Positions 8,655 through 19,673 of a stretch of DNA of 55,001 nt are shown piece by piece. How positions within the stretch are numbered: the first letter of the stretch is position 1; every line of letters starts with the position of its first letter. Under the pieces are notes generated by a model. That model had not been told where the DNA came from. It searched no databases and worked only from the letters and a program-made list of their open reading frames with translations. Where the stretch lies: contig NZ_JAMJPJ010000022.1 in NCBI RefSeq assembly GCF_023555005.1, positions 1 through 55,001 of the forward strand, in the 5' to 3' direction. A program made the translations under genes and the position numbers. This DNA comes from Halomonas llamarensis. GTDB lineage: Bacteria > Pseudomonadota > Gammaproteobacteria > Pseudomonadales > Halomonadaceae.

Positions 8655-10508
8655 CTACTCGACTGTCACGCTCTTGGCTAGGTTCCTCGGTTGGTCGACG
8701 TCGGTACCTTTGAGTACCGCAACATGGTAGCTCAAAAGCTGTAGCGGCAGCGTATAAAGCAGCGGTGCAAGCGCTTCGTGAATGTGCGGCAGGTGCAGCA
8801 CTTGCGTATCATCGTGAGCGTGAATGCCGACGTTTTTGTCCGCAAAGACAAACAGTTGACCGCCGCGGGCGCGGACTTCCTGCAGGTTGGATTTCAGCTT
8901 TTCCAGCAAGTCGTCGTTGGGGGCGACCGAAATCACCGGCATTTCACTATCCACCAGCGCCAGCGGCCCATGCTTAAGCTCACCCGCCGGGTAGGCTTCG
9001 GCGTGGATATAGGAAATTTCTTTAAGCTTGAGCGCGCCTTCCAGCGCGACGGGAAAATGGGCGCCGCGGCCGAGAAACAGCGCGTGATGCTTTTCGGCAA
9101 AGGCCTGGGAGAGCGCTTCAATTTCGTCATCAAGCGCCAGTACTTGCTGGCAAATCGGTGCCAACGCCTTAAGCGCCTGAACGATTTTCCCCTGCTCGCC
9201 CGCCTCTAACGGCGCATCACAACGGCTTTTAGCCAGCGACAGGGTAAATAGCATCAAAGCGATAAGCTGGGTGGTGAAGGCTTTGGTTGAGGCAACCCCA
9301 ATCTCGGGCCCGGCGCGGGTCATCAGGGTCAAATCGGATTCGCGTACCAAGGAGCTTCCCGGCACGTTGCAGATACCCAGCGCCCCGATATAGCCAAGCG
9401 TTTTGGCGTAGCGCAGCGCGGCCAGTGTATCGGCGGTTTCACCCGACTGTGAAAGCGTGACAAACAGTGTGCCCTCCGGCACCACCGGGTAGCGGTAACG
9501 GTACTCAGACGCCACCTCGACCTGCACCGGCACGCCAGCGTAGCGCTCTAGCCAATAGCGCGCCACTAAGCCCGCATGGTAACTGGTGCCACACGCGATA
9601 ATATGAATGTGCTGGGTACGAGCAAACAATTCTGCCGCCTCAGGGCCAAAGCTTTCCACCAACACCTCGGTCTCGCTTAACCGCCCTTCTAGCGCTGCGT
9701 TGATCACCGTCGGCTGCTCATAGATTTCTTTGAGCATAAAGTGACGGTATTCACCTTTACTCGCCGCCCCGTCACCGTGCTCAAACACATGAATCGGGCG
9801 CTCAACCGGCTGGCCGTCGCGGTCGACGATGCGAATATGGCCGCCGTCTCGTAGCTCGACCACATCGCCTTCTTCGAGGTAGATAAAGCGGTCAGTAACC
9901 GGCAAAAGAGCCAGCGGGTCGGAGGCAAGAAAGGCTTCATCGATCCCCACGCCCACGACCAGCGGGCTACCTTGGCGGGCGCCGATGACTACGTCAGATT
10001 CGTTGACGCTCATCACGGCCAGCGCATAAGCACCGCCCAGGTCGTGCACGATGCGTTGCACAGCGGCAAACAATCCGCCGCGCTCGTCGGAGGCGTCACC
10101 CAACGCATCGTTGAGTAAGTGAGCGATGACTTCGGTGTCGGTTTCCGAGGTAAAAACATGGCCGGTGGCTTGTAAGCATGCTTTGGTGCGTTCGTGGTTT
10201 TCGATAATGCCGTTATGCACTACGGCGACGCGGTCGCCACTGTGGTGCGGGTGCGCATTAGCCTCAGAGGGTTTGCCATGGGTAGCCCAACGAGTGTGGG
10301 CAATGCCGATAAGGCCCGGTAGCGGCGTTTTGGCAACGCAGGTTTCAAGGGCGGCCACCTTACCCGTCGCACGATGGCGGGTGAGCGCCCCTTGGTGCAT
10401 CACGGTCATGCCGGCTGAATCATAGCCGCGATACTCCAGGCGCTTTAAGCCTTCGAGCAAAATCCCTTGCACGTTGCGCTGGGCAACAGCGCCGACAATG
10501 CCACACAT
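8655..10508 (-). CDS. glmS: Glutamine--fructose-6-phosphate aminotransferase (isomerizing)
   Basis: 617 residues, close to the 609 of Escherichia coli GlmS. It makes glucosamine-6-phosphate from fructose-6-phosphate and glutamine, the first step to UDP-GlcNAc for peptidoglycan and LPS. Cys2 (MCGIVG) is the glutaminase nucleophile; the class II amidotransferase domain fills residues 1-240, with the conserved HTRWATHG region. Two SIS sugar-isomerase domains follow (with LSQSGETADT and the EIGVASTKAFTTQ region), ending in the typical LAKSVTVE tail. It lies 69 bp after glmU on the same strand, consistent with co-transcription; no glmS ribozyme is present, as expected for a gammaproteobacterium. 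Confidence 0.97.
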   Translation of the reverse strand: MCGIVGAVAQRNVQGILLEGLKRLEYRGYDSAGMTVMHQGALTRHRATGKVAALETCVAKTPLPGLIGIAHTRWATHGKPSEANAHPHHSGDRVAVVHNGIIENHERTKACLQATGHVFTSETDTEVIAHLLNDALGDASDERGGLFAAVQRIVHDLGGAYALAVMSVNESDVVIGARQGSPLVVGVGIDEAFLASDPLALLPVTDRFIYLEEGDVVELRDGGHIRIVDRDGQPVERPIHVFEHGDGAASKGEYRHFMLKEIYEQPTVINAALEGRLSETEVLVESFGPEAAELFARTQHIHIIACGTSYHAGLVARYWLERYAGVPVQVEVASEYRYRYPVVPEGTLFVTLSQSGETADTLAALRYAKTLGYIGALGICNVPGSSLVRESDLTLMTRAGPEIGVASTKAFTTQLIALMLFTLSLAKSRCDAPLEAGEQGKIVQALKALAPICQQVLALDDEIEALSQAFAEKHHALFLGRGAHFPVALEGALKLKEISYIHAEAYPAGELKHGPLALVDSEMPVISVAPNDDLLEKLKSNLQEVRARGGQLFVFADKNVGIHAHDDTQVLHLPHIHEALAPLLYTLPLQLLSYHVAVLKGTDVDQPRNLAKSVTVE

Positions 10509-10577
10509 AGCTTCTCTCCTCTTTTCGCCTTGGCCCTGACTGCCTAGGTGCTTTTTACTTAAGCCCTGCTTTTACCG

Positions 10578-11963
10578 TCACAAATCGCTACGTTTTTGCG
10601 GCCGCGGCCAGTCGGCTTTTTCGATCTGGCGGCCGAGGGTGACCGCCAAAGCGTGGTCGGGCACATCTTTACCAATGGTGGAACCGGCGCCCACGGTAGC
10701 GCCAAGGCCAACCGATACCGGCGCGACCAGGGCGCTATTGGAGCCGATAAAAGCACCATCGCCGATCTCGGTGCGGTGTTTGTTAACGCCATCGTAGTTG
10801 CAGGTAATCGTGCCCGCCCCCACGTTAACCTCTCGACCTAAGCGCGCATCGCCGACGTAGCTTAGGTGATTGATTTTACTGCCCTCACCCACATCGGCAT
10901 TTTTAGTCTCAACGAAATTACCCACTTTGGCCTTTACTGCCAGGCGAGTGCCAGGTCGCAAGCGGGCGAAGGGGCCAATCTGGTTGCGCCCGGCCGCCAC
11001 GCACTGTTCCAGTACGCTGTGAGAGTCGATTACGCTTTCAGCGCCAATAGTGGCGCTTTTAATCACACAGTAGGGGCCGATTTTCACGCCCTCGCCTAGC
11101 TCAACATCGCCCTCAAACACGCAGCCGACATCAATAAACACATCGTGGCCGCACGTCAGCGTGCCGCGAACATCCAACCGTGCCGGGTCGGCCAAAGCGA
11201 CGCCTTGCGCCATCAGTTTCTCAGCCAGTTGGGTTTGATACGCACGCTCTAACCGCGCCATTTGCGCACGATTATTGACGCCTTCCACTTCAACCGGCGT
11301 GGCGGGTTGCGCGGTGGCAACGCTGACGCCTTCTTCGGCCGCCATCGCGATCACATCGGTTAAGTAGTACTCGCCCTGGGCGTTGTCATCCGAGAGTTTA
11401 GGCAGCCAGCGCTTAAGCTGGGCGCCGGTAAGCGCCATGATACCGGTATTGCATTCACGGATGGCAAGTTCGTCGTCGTTGGCATCTTTTTGCTCGACAA
11501 TCGCCACCGCCTCCCCGGCGTCGTTGCGCACGATGCGCCCATAGCCAGCCGGGTCATCCAGCGTGACGGTCAAAAGCCCCAGGTGCTGTTTATCGACACG
11601 CTCCAACAGGGCAATTAACGTTTCGCGTCGAATCAGTGGCACATCGCCATAAAGAATCAGCACCTTGCCATTGCCAAGCTGAGGAAGCGTTTGTGCCACG
11701 GCGTGGCCGGTACCTTTTTGCTCGGCCTGTAGGGCAAACCGTACCGGCGTATCAATGTATCGATCACTCAAAGCATCGCGCAGCATGTCGGCGCCGTGGC
11801 CAATCACCACGTGGGTACGCACTGGGTTTAGCGTTGCGGCAGTATCTAGCACATGACGCACCATCGGTTTGCCCGCTAACGTGTGCAGCACTTTAGGCAG
11901 TGGCGAGCGCATACGTGTGCCTTTACCGGCGGCCAGAATGACAATATCGAGTTCGGCGTGCAT
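10578..11963 (-). CDS. glmU: Bifunctional UDP-GlcNAc pyrophosphorylase / glucosamine-1-phosphate acetyltransferase
   Basis: 461 residues from the ATG at 11963 (AAGGAT upstream), which matches the usual 456-residue length; a longer in-frame start at 12077 lies inside apbE and is rejected. The N-terminal uridyltransferase domain has LAAGKGTRM at 10-18 and, further on, the GDVPLI region. The C-terminal half is a left-handed beta-helix acetyltransferase of hexapeptide repeats (GVKIGPYCVIKSA, then LSYVGDARLG, then NYDGVNKHRTEIGD). It makes UDP-GlcNAc, using the product of GlmM (not in the window). It follows apbE with a 4-bp gap and precedes glmS. Confidence 0.97.
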   Translation of the reverse strand: MHAELDIVILAAGKGTRMRSPLPKVLHTLAGKPMVRHVLDTAATLNPVRTHVVIGHGADMLRDALSDRYIDTPVRFALQAEQKGTGHAVAQTLPQLGNGKVLILYGDVPLIRRETLIALLERVDKQHLGLLTVTLDDPAGYGRIVRNDAGEAVAIVEQKDANDDELAIRECNTGIMALTGAQLKRWLPKLSDDNAQGEYYLTDVIAMAAEEGVSVATAQPATPVEVEGVNNRAQMARLERAYQTQLAEKLMAQGVALADPARLDVRGTLTCGHDVFIDVGCVFEGDVELGEGVKIGPYCVIKSATIGAESVIDSHSVLEQCVAAGRNQIGPFARLRPGTRLAVKAKVGNFVETKNADVGEGSKINHLSYVGDARLGREVNVGAGTITCNYDGVNKHRTEIGDGAFIGSNSALVAPVSVGLGATVGAGSTIGKDVPDHALAVTLGRQIEKADWPRPQKRSDL

Positions 11964-11967
11964 CGCG

Positions 11968-13065
11968 TTATCCTTTTTCAGCATCCGTGGCAACGTCAAT
12001 TTCAAGTTCTTCCAACAGCGTTTGACCGAAGAATCGGGCAAACGCTGGGCTCGCGAGGCTACGCCACGTTTCACCATCGCGAATCAACATTAAAACGCTA
12101 AGATCGTGTTCGCGCGCCAGCGCCATACCCGACGTTTCTCCCACCACGAGCAGCGCCGTTGCCCACGCATCCGCCCAAGCGTTAGATGGGTGAAATATCG
12201 ACACCGAGGCCAGTCCATGAGTGATCGGTTTGCCGCTGCGCGGATCGAGGGTGTGCGAGTAGCGCTTTCCTTCTATCTCGAAGTAGTTGCGATAATCGCC
12301 CGAGGTCGCCACCGACAAGTTTTCCAGCGGGATAACATGCTGTGCGGTTTGTGGGCCATCGGTGGGTACTTCGATACCCACGCGCCACAACGTTTCTTCA
12401 TCGGGGTCGCGATAGCCGCGCGCAATCAGATCACCGCCCAGATTCACCAAGTAGTGCTCGATACCTTGCTGGTCAAGATACGCGGCCACGCGGTCAGTTG
12501 CGTGGCCTTTGGCCACGGCGGAAAGATCGACAAACACATCGCGCGTGCGCTGCGCCTGCATGGATTGCGTATCAACGTCGAGCGCATCAAACCCCACCTG
12601 CTCAAGGCGCTCGTTTAGCACGGTGTCAGACGGCACTTCCTCGGGGCGTGCCTCGGGGCCAAAGCTCCACAGGTTGACCAGATCGCCAATGGTGACATCA
12701 AACGCGCCGTTACTGGCCTCAGCGACCGACTGGCTAATCGCCATCACCTCGATGAGCGCGTTGGAAAGCGGCTGCCACTCCCTCAGCGGTGCCTGGTTGA
12801 ACGCCATCAGCTCGGCATCATCGCGGTAGGTCGACATCGACTGATCAACCTGGTCGAGCTGCGCTTTTATGCCCTCTTCCAGCGTTTTCGCTTCACCTTG
12901 AGTGAGCGCATCGGCGATGGTGACTTGATAAAAACTGCCAAAGACGGGACCGTCTAATGTTATCGGTGACGCCAGCGGGCGTTCGCTTTCAGACGAGCAG
13001 CCTACTAAGGCGAAGGCGCTGATAACCAGCAGGCCAAACACGGAGTTGAGAGGGCTTGTTCGCAC
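11968..13065 (-). CDS. apbE: FAD:protein FMN transferase, lipoprotein
   Basis: About 365 residues from a GTG at 13065; a rival ATG at 13107 would overlap the end of uppP by 19 bp, so the exact start is uncertain. A short signal peptide ends in the lipobox ALVGC, making Cys23 the likely lipidated residue. The body has the ApbE fold with the conserved DLSAVAKGHATDRV region and a C-terminal NAWADAWATAL segment carrying the metal-binding Asp. ApbE enzymes attach FMN to Thr of periplasmic redox subunits such as RnfG and NqrC; no such target is in the window. It sits between uppP and glmU in one minus-strand run. Confidence 0.92.
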   Translation of the reverse strand: MRTSPLNSVFGLLVISAFALVGCSSESERPLASPITLDGPVFGSFYQVTIADALTQGEAKTLEEGIKAQLDQVDQSMSTYRDDAELMAFNQAPLREWQPLSNALIEVMAISQSVAEASNGAFDVTIGDLVNLWSFGPEARPEEVPSDTVLNERLEQVGFDALDVDTQSMQAQRTRDVFVDLSAVAKGHATDRVAAYLDQQGIEHYLVNLGGDLIARGYRDPDEETLWRVGIEVPTDGPQTAQHVIPLENLSVATSGDYRNYFEIEGKRYSHTLDPRSGKPITHGLASVSIFHPSNAWADAWATALLVVGETSGMALAREHDLSVLMLIRDGETWRSLASPAFARFFGQTLLEELEIDVATDAEKG

Positions 13066-13088
13066 GTTGTTGTTCCCGTTTATTGGGT

Positions 13089-13889
13089 TTAAGAATGAAA
13101 AAACCATAGCAGCCAGGCCCCAAAAATCACGCGATAAAGCACAAAGGGCTGCATCCCCAAGCGTTTTATTAAGCGCAAAAACACGTGAATACACCCATAG
13201 GCGCTTATCCCGGACAGTAGCGCCCCAAAGATTAACACGGACCAATTGATCGCTTGCGGCTGCTGGATTAGCCCGACGGTTTCAAGACTACCTGCCAGTA
13301 CAATCACCGGAATGGAGAGCAGAAACGAAAATCGCGCCGCGCCTTCACGGCTCATGCCGACCAAAAGCGCAGCGGTGATGGTAATACCCGAGCGCGAGGT
13401 GCCGGGAATCAGCGCCAGCACCTGCGCTGCGCCAATCACCAAAACATCGCGTAGACAAAGATGATACTCGCTACGAGTGCCGCGCTGATTCCAGTCGGCA
13501 TACCCCAGAAGCACGCCGAATCCTATCAAGCTCAAGCCAATAACCAGCGTCGAGCGCATATACCCTTCGATCACATCATGGAGCACAAAGCCCACGGCAC
13601 ATACCGGCAACGTGGCTAATACGACCCATAGCGCAAGCATCGCTTCACGGTTCACCCCGTGCCCACACAGGGCCGCTAAGCTGCTGGCCACCATGCCCCA
13701 CACTTCGTGGCGAAAGTAGACCACCACCGCCGCCAAACTACCGATATGCAGCGCGACATCAAAGGCAAGCCCTTGATCTTGCCAATCGGTGAGTACCGGT
13801 ACCAAAATCAAATGGGCTGAGCTTGAAATCGGCAAAAACTCTGTTAGCCCTTGCACCACCGCCAGCACAATAACCTGTAACCAATCCAT
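13089..13889 (-). CDS. uppP: Undecaprenyl-diphosphatase
   Basis: 266 residues of an integral membrane protein with about eight membrane segments, the normal size for UppP/BacA. The two catalytic motifs are present: QGLTEFLPISSSAH beginning at residue 13, with Glu17 in the essential position, and PGTSRSG at 162-168, with the essential Arg166. It recycles undecaprenyl diphosphate to the monophosphate lipid carrier for wall and O-antigen synthesis and gives bacitracin tolerance. It is the first gene of the run uppP-apbE-glmU-glmS and lies divergently from the cation transporter, 186 bp away. Confidence 0.96.
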   Translation of the reverse strand: MDWLQVIVLAVVQGLTEFLPISSSAHLILVPVLTDWQDQGLAFDVALHIGSLAAVVVYFRHEVWGMVASSLAALCGHGVNREAMLALWVVLATLPVCAVGFVLHDVIEGYMRSTLVIGLSLIGFGVLLGYADWNQRGTRSEYHLCLRDVLVIGAAQVLALIPGTSRSGITITAALLVGMSREGAARFSFLLSIPVIVLAGSLETVGLIQQPQAINWSVLIFGALLSGISAYGCIHVFLRLIKRLGMQPFVLYRVIFGAWLLWFFHS

Positions 13890-14075
13890 CTAAAGTTCCG
13901 TTGTATTAACACGTAGGTTGGATAACCGTCATAATGGAAATGCGACCCTTCAATGGCGTTCAAGGATACACGCCGCTTTCTCACTTGTCCGCACCCTAAG
14001 GGCTTGGGCTATGGGGCAATTTGCTGCAATGCGCTACAATGGCACCTCATTGCAAGCGTGCTCGCAAGGTAGCCC

Positions 14076-15272
14076 ATGACACCCAATGCCCAAACACCTC
14101 AAGAGCCGACTCACGCAGAAAACAGCCGTGAGGCGAAGCGCGTCACCACGATCGGTGCATGGCTAGACGGTATCTTGAGCGCAGTCAAAGTGGTCGTGGG
14201 CTCGTTGGTTGGTTCTGCCGCGCTGATCGCTGATGGCATTCACTCGCTGTCTGATTTGATCACCGACGGTTTTGTTTTCGCGGCGATTCATTACGGTCAT
14301 CAAGGGCCTGACGAGGATCACCAGTACGGTCACGGCCGGATCGAAACCCTCACCACTCTCCTGCTAGGAAGTGTACTGATCTTTGTCGCGGGCGGTATTG
14401 CCTGGTCAAGCCTGGATCGTTTGTTCAGTGGCGCTGATGTTAGCGCGCCAGGTGTGTTCGCCATTGTGGTGACGGTCATTGCATTACTTAGTAAAGAGTG
14501 GATCTACCGCTACACCATGCAAGTCGCCAGACGCGTCGGATCTAAACTGCTTGAGGCCAACGCCTGGCACTCGCGCAGCGATGCGCTTTCTACCGCCGTG
14601 GTGCTGGTGGCCTTGATCGGGGCACAATTTGGTCTCGGCTGGTTGGATGCGGTCGCGGCCGTCATTGTGGGCCTGCTCGTTGGCAAAGTCGGCTGGGATC
14701 TTCTGTGGGATTCCGCCCGAGAACTCGTGGACACCGCCCTACCGGAAGACGCACAACAGCAAATGCAAGCCGTGGCCGAAAGCGTGCCGGGCGTGGATAG
14801 CATTCACGACTTGCGCACACGCCAATCCGCAGGGTGGGTCATGGTGGATTTACACGTGGTGGTGGGGCCGAAAGTCAGCGTTTCCGAAGCGCATGAAATC
14901 GGTAACGAAGTCAGCCGTCGCCTACGGCGCGCCTTTCCCGCGCTGACCGATGTAATTTTCCACATTGATCCCGAAGATGATGCGGGTGAAGGTGACCCCA
15001 GCCGCCTGCCCGGTTTGCCACTGCGCCCGGAAGTGGAAGCCATGCTAAATGAACGCTGGTACAAGCACCCGGTATGGCGCACGCTATCCGATCTTCAGCT
15101 ACATTATTTAGATGGCAAAATTTCCGTCTCATTAATTGTCGGCGATGCCATTCACCAGCCCCCGCAGTGCCTCGCCAGTCAGCTAAAAGCGTTGGCCAGT
15201 GATATCGAATGGCTCGGCAACGTTGAGGTGATGTTTATCACTCGCGCGACCAGTAATATGTCGTCGCGCTAG
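14076..15272 (+). CDS. Cation diffusion facilitator (CDF) transporter with C-terminal extension
   Basis: 398 residues, longer than the roughly 300 of FieF-type CDF proteins. About six membrane helices occupy residues 25-205. The metal-site pattern D53-x2-H56-x3-D60 in helix two is followed by the loop HQYGHGRIET. A cytoplasmic CDF dimerisation domain follows (about 208-300), then about 95 extra residues of unknown function (from DPEDDAGEGDPS onward). It probably exports divalent metal (Zn, Fe, Mn or Cd) using the proton gradient; the exact ion cannot be told from sequence. It ends 4 bp before mgtE, which converges on it. Confidence 0.9.
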   Translation: MTPNAQTPQEPTHAENSREAKRVTTIGAWLDGILSAVKVVVGSLVGSAALIADGIHSLSDLITDGFVFAAIHYGHQGPDEDHQYGHGRIETLTTLLLGSVLIFVAGGIAWSSLDRLFSGADVSAPGVFAIVVTVIALLSKEWIYRYTMQVARRVGSKLLEANAWHSRSDALSTAVVLVALIGAQFGLGWLDAVAAVIVGLLVGKVGWDLLWDSARELVDTALPEDAQQQMQAVAESVPGVDSIHDLRTRQSAGWVMVDLHVVVGPKVSVSEAHEIGNEVSRRLRRAFPALTDVIFHIDPEDDAGEGDPSRLPGLPLRPEVEAMLNERWYKHPVWRTLSDLQLHYLDGKISVSLIVGDAIHQPPQCLASQLKALASDIEWLGNVEVMFITRATSNMSSR

Positions 15273-15276
15273 CGGG

Positions 15277-16659
15277 CTAGGCGCCTGCCAAAATCGCTGA
15301 GGCGATGCTGAAATAAATCACGACACCTGAGGCATCGATTAGCGTGGTGACCAGTGGTGCCGAGGCGGTCGCCGGGTCGACTTTAAAACGTTCCAACACA
15401 AACGGCAGGCACATACCAATAAGGCTACCGAACAGCACGATGGTCACCATGCTCAATGCCACGATCATCGCCACCGCTTCGCCGCCGCGCATAATACCTA
15501 TCGGCGTCACGGCCACTGCCATTGTGATACCCAGCGCACCCGCCACTAACAGCTCGCGTCCAAGCATTCTGCCCCAATCTTTTACTCCCACGTCACCGGT
15601 TGCCATCCCGCGCACCATCAGGGTAGCCGCCTGTGCGCCAGCGTTACCGCCTGAGCCAATCAACAGCGGAAGGAAAAACACCAGCGCGACTTCCAAGGCA
15701 ATGGTGTCTTCAAAATAAGCGATCCCCGCCCCCGAAAACAGGTTGGCAAATACCAAAAGCACCAGCCACAGCACCCGCTTACGGTAGAGGCTCCATAGCG
15801 GTACACGGCTAATGCCACTTTCAAGCGCGCCAATGGACATCCCTTTGTGGATATCTTCGGTCGCTTCGGACTCTGCCACGTCCATGGCGTCATCATGGGT
15901 GACAATACCTACCATGCGATTGTCGCTGTCAATCACCGGCAGGGCGATTAAATCGTAGCGCGCCACAATACGGGCCACGTCTTCCTGCACTTGATCCACT
16001 GCCGTACTGATGACGTCTTTGATCATAATGTCATCAACGAGCGCCCCTGGTCGCGCCACCATCAGTTGACGCAGCGACATCGTGCCGATCAGCTGCCCGT
16101 CGCCGGCGAGAATATAAAGCTGGTAGACCGTTTCTGCGTCTGGCGCGGTTTGGCGCACGCGCATCAATGCTTGGGACACCGTCATGCCACTGGCTATGGC
16201 CACATAGTCAGAGGTCATGATAGCGCCAGCCGTACCTTCTTCATAACTGGCAAGACGCTTTAAGTCTTCGCGCTCTCGGTGCGCCATCCGCCGCAGAAGC
16301 GCCTCGCGCCGATCATCCCCCAGCAAATTAAACAGGTCAGCACGTTCATCTGAGCTCATCTCTTCAAGTAACGTGAGCACCTGGCCGTCGGGAAGTTTGC
16401 CCACCACGTCGAGTTGGTTATCCCCAGGTAAATAACCCAAAACGTTAGCCGCGCGCTCATCGGAAAGCAGATCCAAGACGCCAATCGTCGTGCTAAGCGC
16501 ATCATCCTCTTCGATCAACGCTTCGAGGATCTCACCGATATCCGCTGAGCGAATTTCGCTCAACCGCTCGACAAACGCCTCTTTGTTCGGTCCTTCGTCG
16601 GAAAATGCTTCAAGCAGATCGGCTTTTAATGCCTCTAGGGTCTCATCATTTAGCGACAT
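15277..16659 (-). CDS. mgtE: Magnesium transporter MgtE
   Basis: 460 residues in the usual MgtE order: an N-terminal helical superhelix domain (about 1-130), tandem CBS domains (about 135-255), a plug helix and five membrane helices (from about 285). The final helices carry LVTTLIDASGVVIYF, whose Asp lines the magnesium pore in characterised MgtE. The CBS and N domains act as a cytosolic magnesium sensor that closes the channel. Transcribed alone from the region before 16750, convergent with the CDF gene. Confidence 0.96.
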   Translation of the reverse strand: MSLNDETLEALKADLLEAFSDEGPNKEAFVERLSEIRSADIGEILEALIEEDDALSTTIGVLDLLSDERAANVLGYLPGDNQLDVVGKLPDGQVLTLLEEMSSDERADLFNLLGDDRREALLRRMAHREREDLKRLASYEEGTAGAIMTSDYVAIASGMTVSQALMRVRQTAPDAETVYQLYILAGDGQLIGTMSLRQLMVARPGALVDDIMIKDVISTAVDQVQEDVARIVARYDLIALPVIDSDNRMVGIVTHDDAMDVAESEATEDIHKGMSIGALESGISRVPLWSLYRKRVLWLVLLVFANLFSGAGIAYFEDTIALEVALVFFLPLLIGSGGNAGAQAATLMVRGMATGDVGVKDWGRMLGRELLVAGALGITMAVAVTPIGIMRGGEAVAMIVALSMVTIVLFGSLIGMCLPFVLERFKVDPATASAPLVTTLIDASGVVIYFSIASAILAGA

Positions 16660-16747
16660 AGTGGTTCCCCCTTTGTGTCGCCGTTACACGTGCCCACACG
16701 CGTGGTGATGGACGTCGTTATCGCCTTCATACGCCATAATACCAGAC

Positions 16748-16790
16748 AAAAAAAACGCCCCTTAAACCCAATGCAAGGTTTAAGGGGCGT
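16748..16790 (-). terminator. Terminator of the atp operon
   Basis: A perfect inverted repeat, ACGCCCCTTAAACC at 16755-16768 and its complement at 16777-16790, encloses an 8-nt loop and on the minus strand is followed by a run of eight T. It lies 23 bp past the atpC stop. It is among the clearest intrinsic terminators in the window. Confidence 0.95.
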
Positions 16791-16812
16791 GCGTTACGCC
16801 AAACGCGTGGAT

Positions 16813-17241
16813 TTAGCCTTTACCTGCCTTCTTACGCAGTTGCTGAATCGTACGCAATTGGGCAACCGCTTCAGCCAGCTCAGCAGCGGCACGTGTGTAA
16901 TCCAATTCAGACGACTTATCGTTGAAGGCACGCAGTGCCTGCTGACGCGCTTCCTGAGCCGCTGCCTCATCGAGATCAGCAGCACGTGAGGCAGCATCGG
17001 CCAAAATGGTCACGACATCCGGCTGCACTTCCATGAAACCACCGGAGACAAAGAAATTATCCTCTTTGCCACCGTCATAAATAACACGGATCGGGCCCGG
17101 CTGAAGCTCAGTCAGCAACGGAGCGTGCCCCGGCAATACGCCGAGGTCGCCCATCACGCCAGAAGCAATCACCTGCTCTACTGAGCCTGAAAAGATGGAT
17201 GCTTCTGCGCTGACGATATTGCAAGTGAAGCTATTCGCCAT
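16813..17241 (-). CDS. atpC: ATP synthase epsilon subunit
   Basis: 142 residues, as usual. The N-terminal ten-stranded beta sandwich (1-85, with GDLGVLPGHAPLLTEL) is followed by two C-terminal helices (from about 90) that can insert into the F1 core and inhibit ATP hydrolysis. It is the last gene of the operon, 24 bp after atpD, and is followed by a strong terminator. Confidence 0.97.
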   Translation of the reverse strand: MANSFTCNIVSAEASIFSGSVEQVIASGVMGDLGVLPGHAPLLTELQPGPIRVIYDGGKEDNFFVSGGFMEVQPDVVTILADAASRAADLDEAAAQEARQQALRAFNDKSSELDYTRAAAELAEAVAQLRTIQQLRKKAGKG

Positions 17242-17265
17242 AGCGAATCCCCCTGGTAGACGGGA

Positions 17266-18720
<1,455 letters not shown>

Positions 18721-19605
18721 TTATACGGCAGCGGCGCCGCCGACGATTTCAGAAATTTCCTGGGTAATGGCGGCCTGACGGGCCTTGTTGTAGACCATTT
18801 CCAGATCGTCGATCAGGTCGCCAGCGTTGTCGGTGGCGCTCTTCATCGCAATCATGCGTGCCGCCTGCTCACAGGCGCCGTTCTCCACAACTGCCTGATA
18901 AACCTGTGATTCAACGAAGCGGACCAACAAGTTATCAAGTAACGCCTTTGCATCCGGTTCATACAGGTAGTCCCAGCTTCTGGGACGGGCGTTTTCATCG
19001 TCTTGCTCGTCGGCACCCATATTGGGCGACAGCGGAAGAAGCTGACGCAGCACCGGCTGTTGCGTCATGGTATTAACGAATTCGTTATGTACCACAATTA
19101 AGCGGTCCAAACGTCCTTCGTCATACGCTTCGAGCATGACCTTTACGCTACCAATTAGATCTTCGACCGTGGGCGATTCGCCCAGGCCACTTTTTGCCGC
19201 CACCAGCTTACCGCCATACTTATTAAAGAAGCTGCTCGCTTTACTGCCCAGCGCACAGAATTCAAGCTCTGCCCCCTGGTCACGCCAAGCGGCGGCATCC
19301 TTTAACACGGTCTTGAACAAGTTATGGTTCAAGCCGCCACAGAGGCCGCGATCCGTGGAAACCACAATATAACCAACGCGCTTCACCTCGGTACGCTCGA
19401 CCATATAGTCGTGCTTATACTCGGGGTTGGCATCGGCAATGTGGGCAACCACGTTGCGGATCTGCTTGGCGTAAGGCTGACTGGCCTTCATCAGATCTTG
19501 CGCTTTACGCATTTTCGATGCAGCCACCATTTCCATGGCACTGGTAATCTTCTGCGTATTTTTAATGCTCCCGATCTGGGTGCGTATCTCTTTTGCAGCT
19601 GCCAT
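18721..19605 (-). CDS. atpG: ATP synthase gamma subunit
   Basis: 294 residues. The N-terminal helix ([21 protein letters not shown]) and C-terminal helix (ending [18 protein letters not shown]) pair to form the rotor shaft in F1; the central Rossmann-like foot contains [11 protein letters not shown], which contacts the c ring. It lies between atpA and atpD. Confidence 0.97.
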   Translation of the reverse strand: MAAAKEIRTQIGSIKNTQKITSAMEMVAASKMRKAQDLMKASQPYAKQIRNVVAHIADANPEYKHDYMVERTEVKRVGYIVVSTDRGLCGGLNHNLFKTVLKDAAAWRDQGAELEFCALGSKASSFFNKYGGKLVAAKSGLGESPTVEDLIGSVKVMLEAYDEGRLDRLIVVHNEFVNTMTQQPVLRQLLPLSPNMGADEQDDENARPRSWDYLYEPDAKALLDNLLVRFVESQVYQAVVENGACEQAARMIAMKSATDNAGDLIDDLEMVYNKARQAAITQEISEIVGGAAAV

Positions 19606-19673
19606 AGCGATCTACCTTTCGTTCGTGGCTCTCAGAAAAGCATCCAGGCCCGCCCGAGAGCAGGCCATAGGCA

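Noticed and set aside
11964..12077. Longer N terminus for glmU
   Set aside because: It overlaps apbE and adds 38 residues absent from the family; the ATG at 11963 has a good ribosome site.
12106..12618. 170-codon plus-strand frame antisense to apbE
   Set aside because: Same reason: a shadow of a well-supported gene on the other strand.
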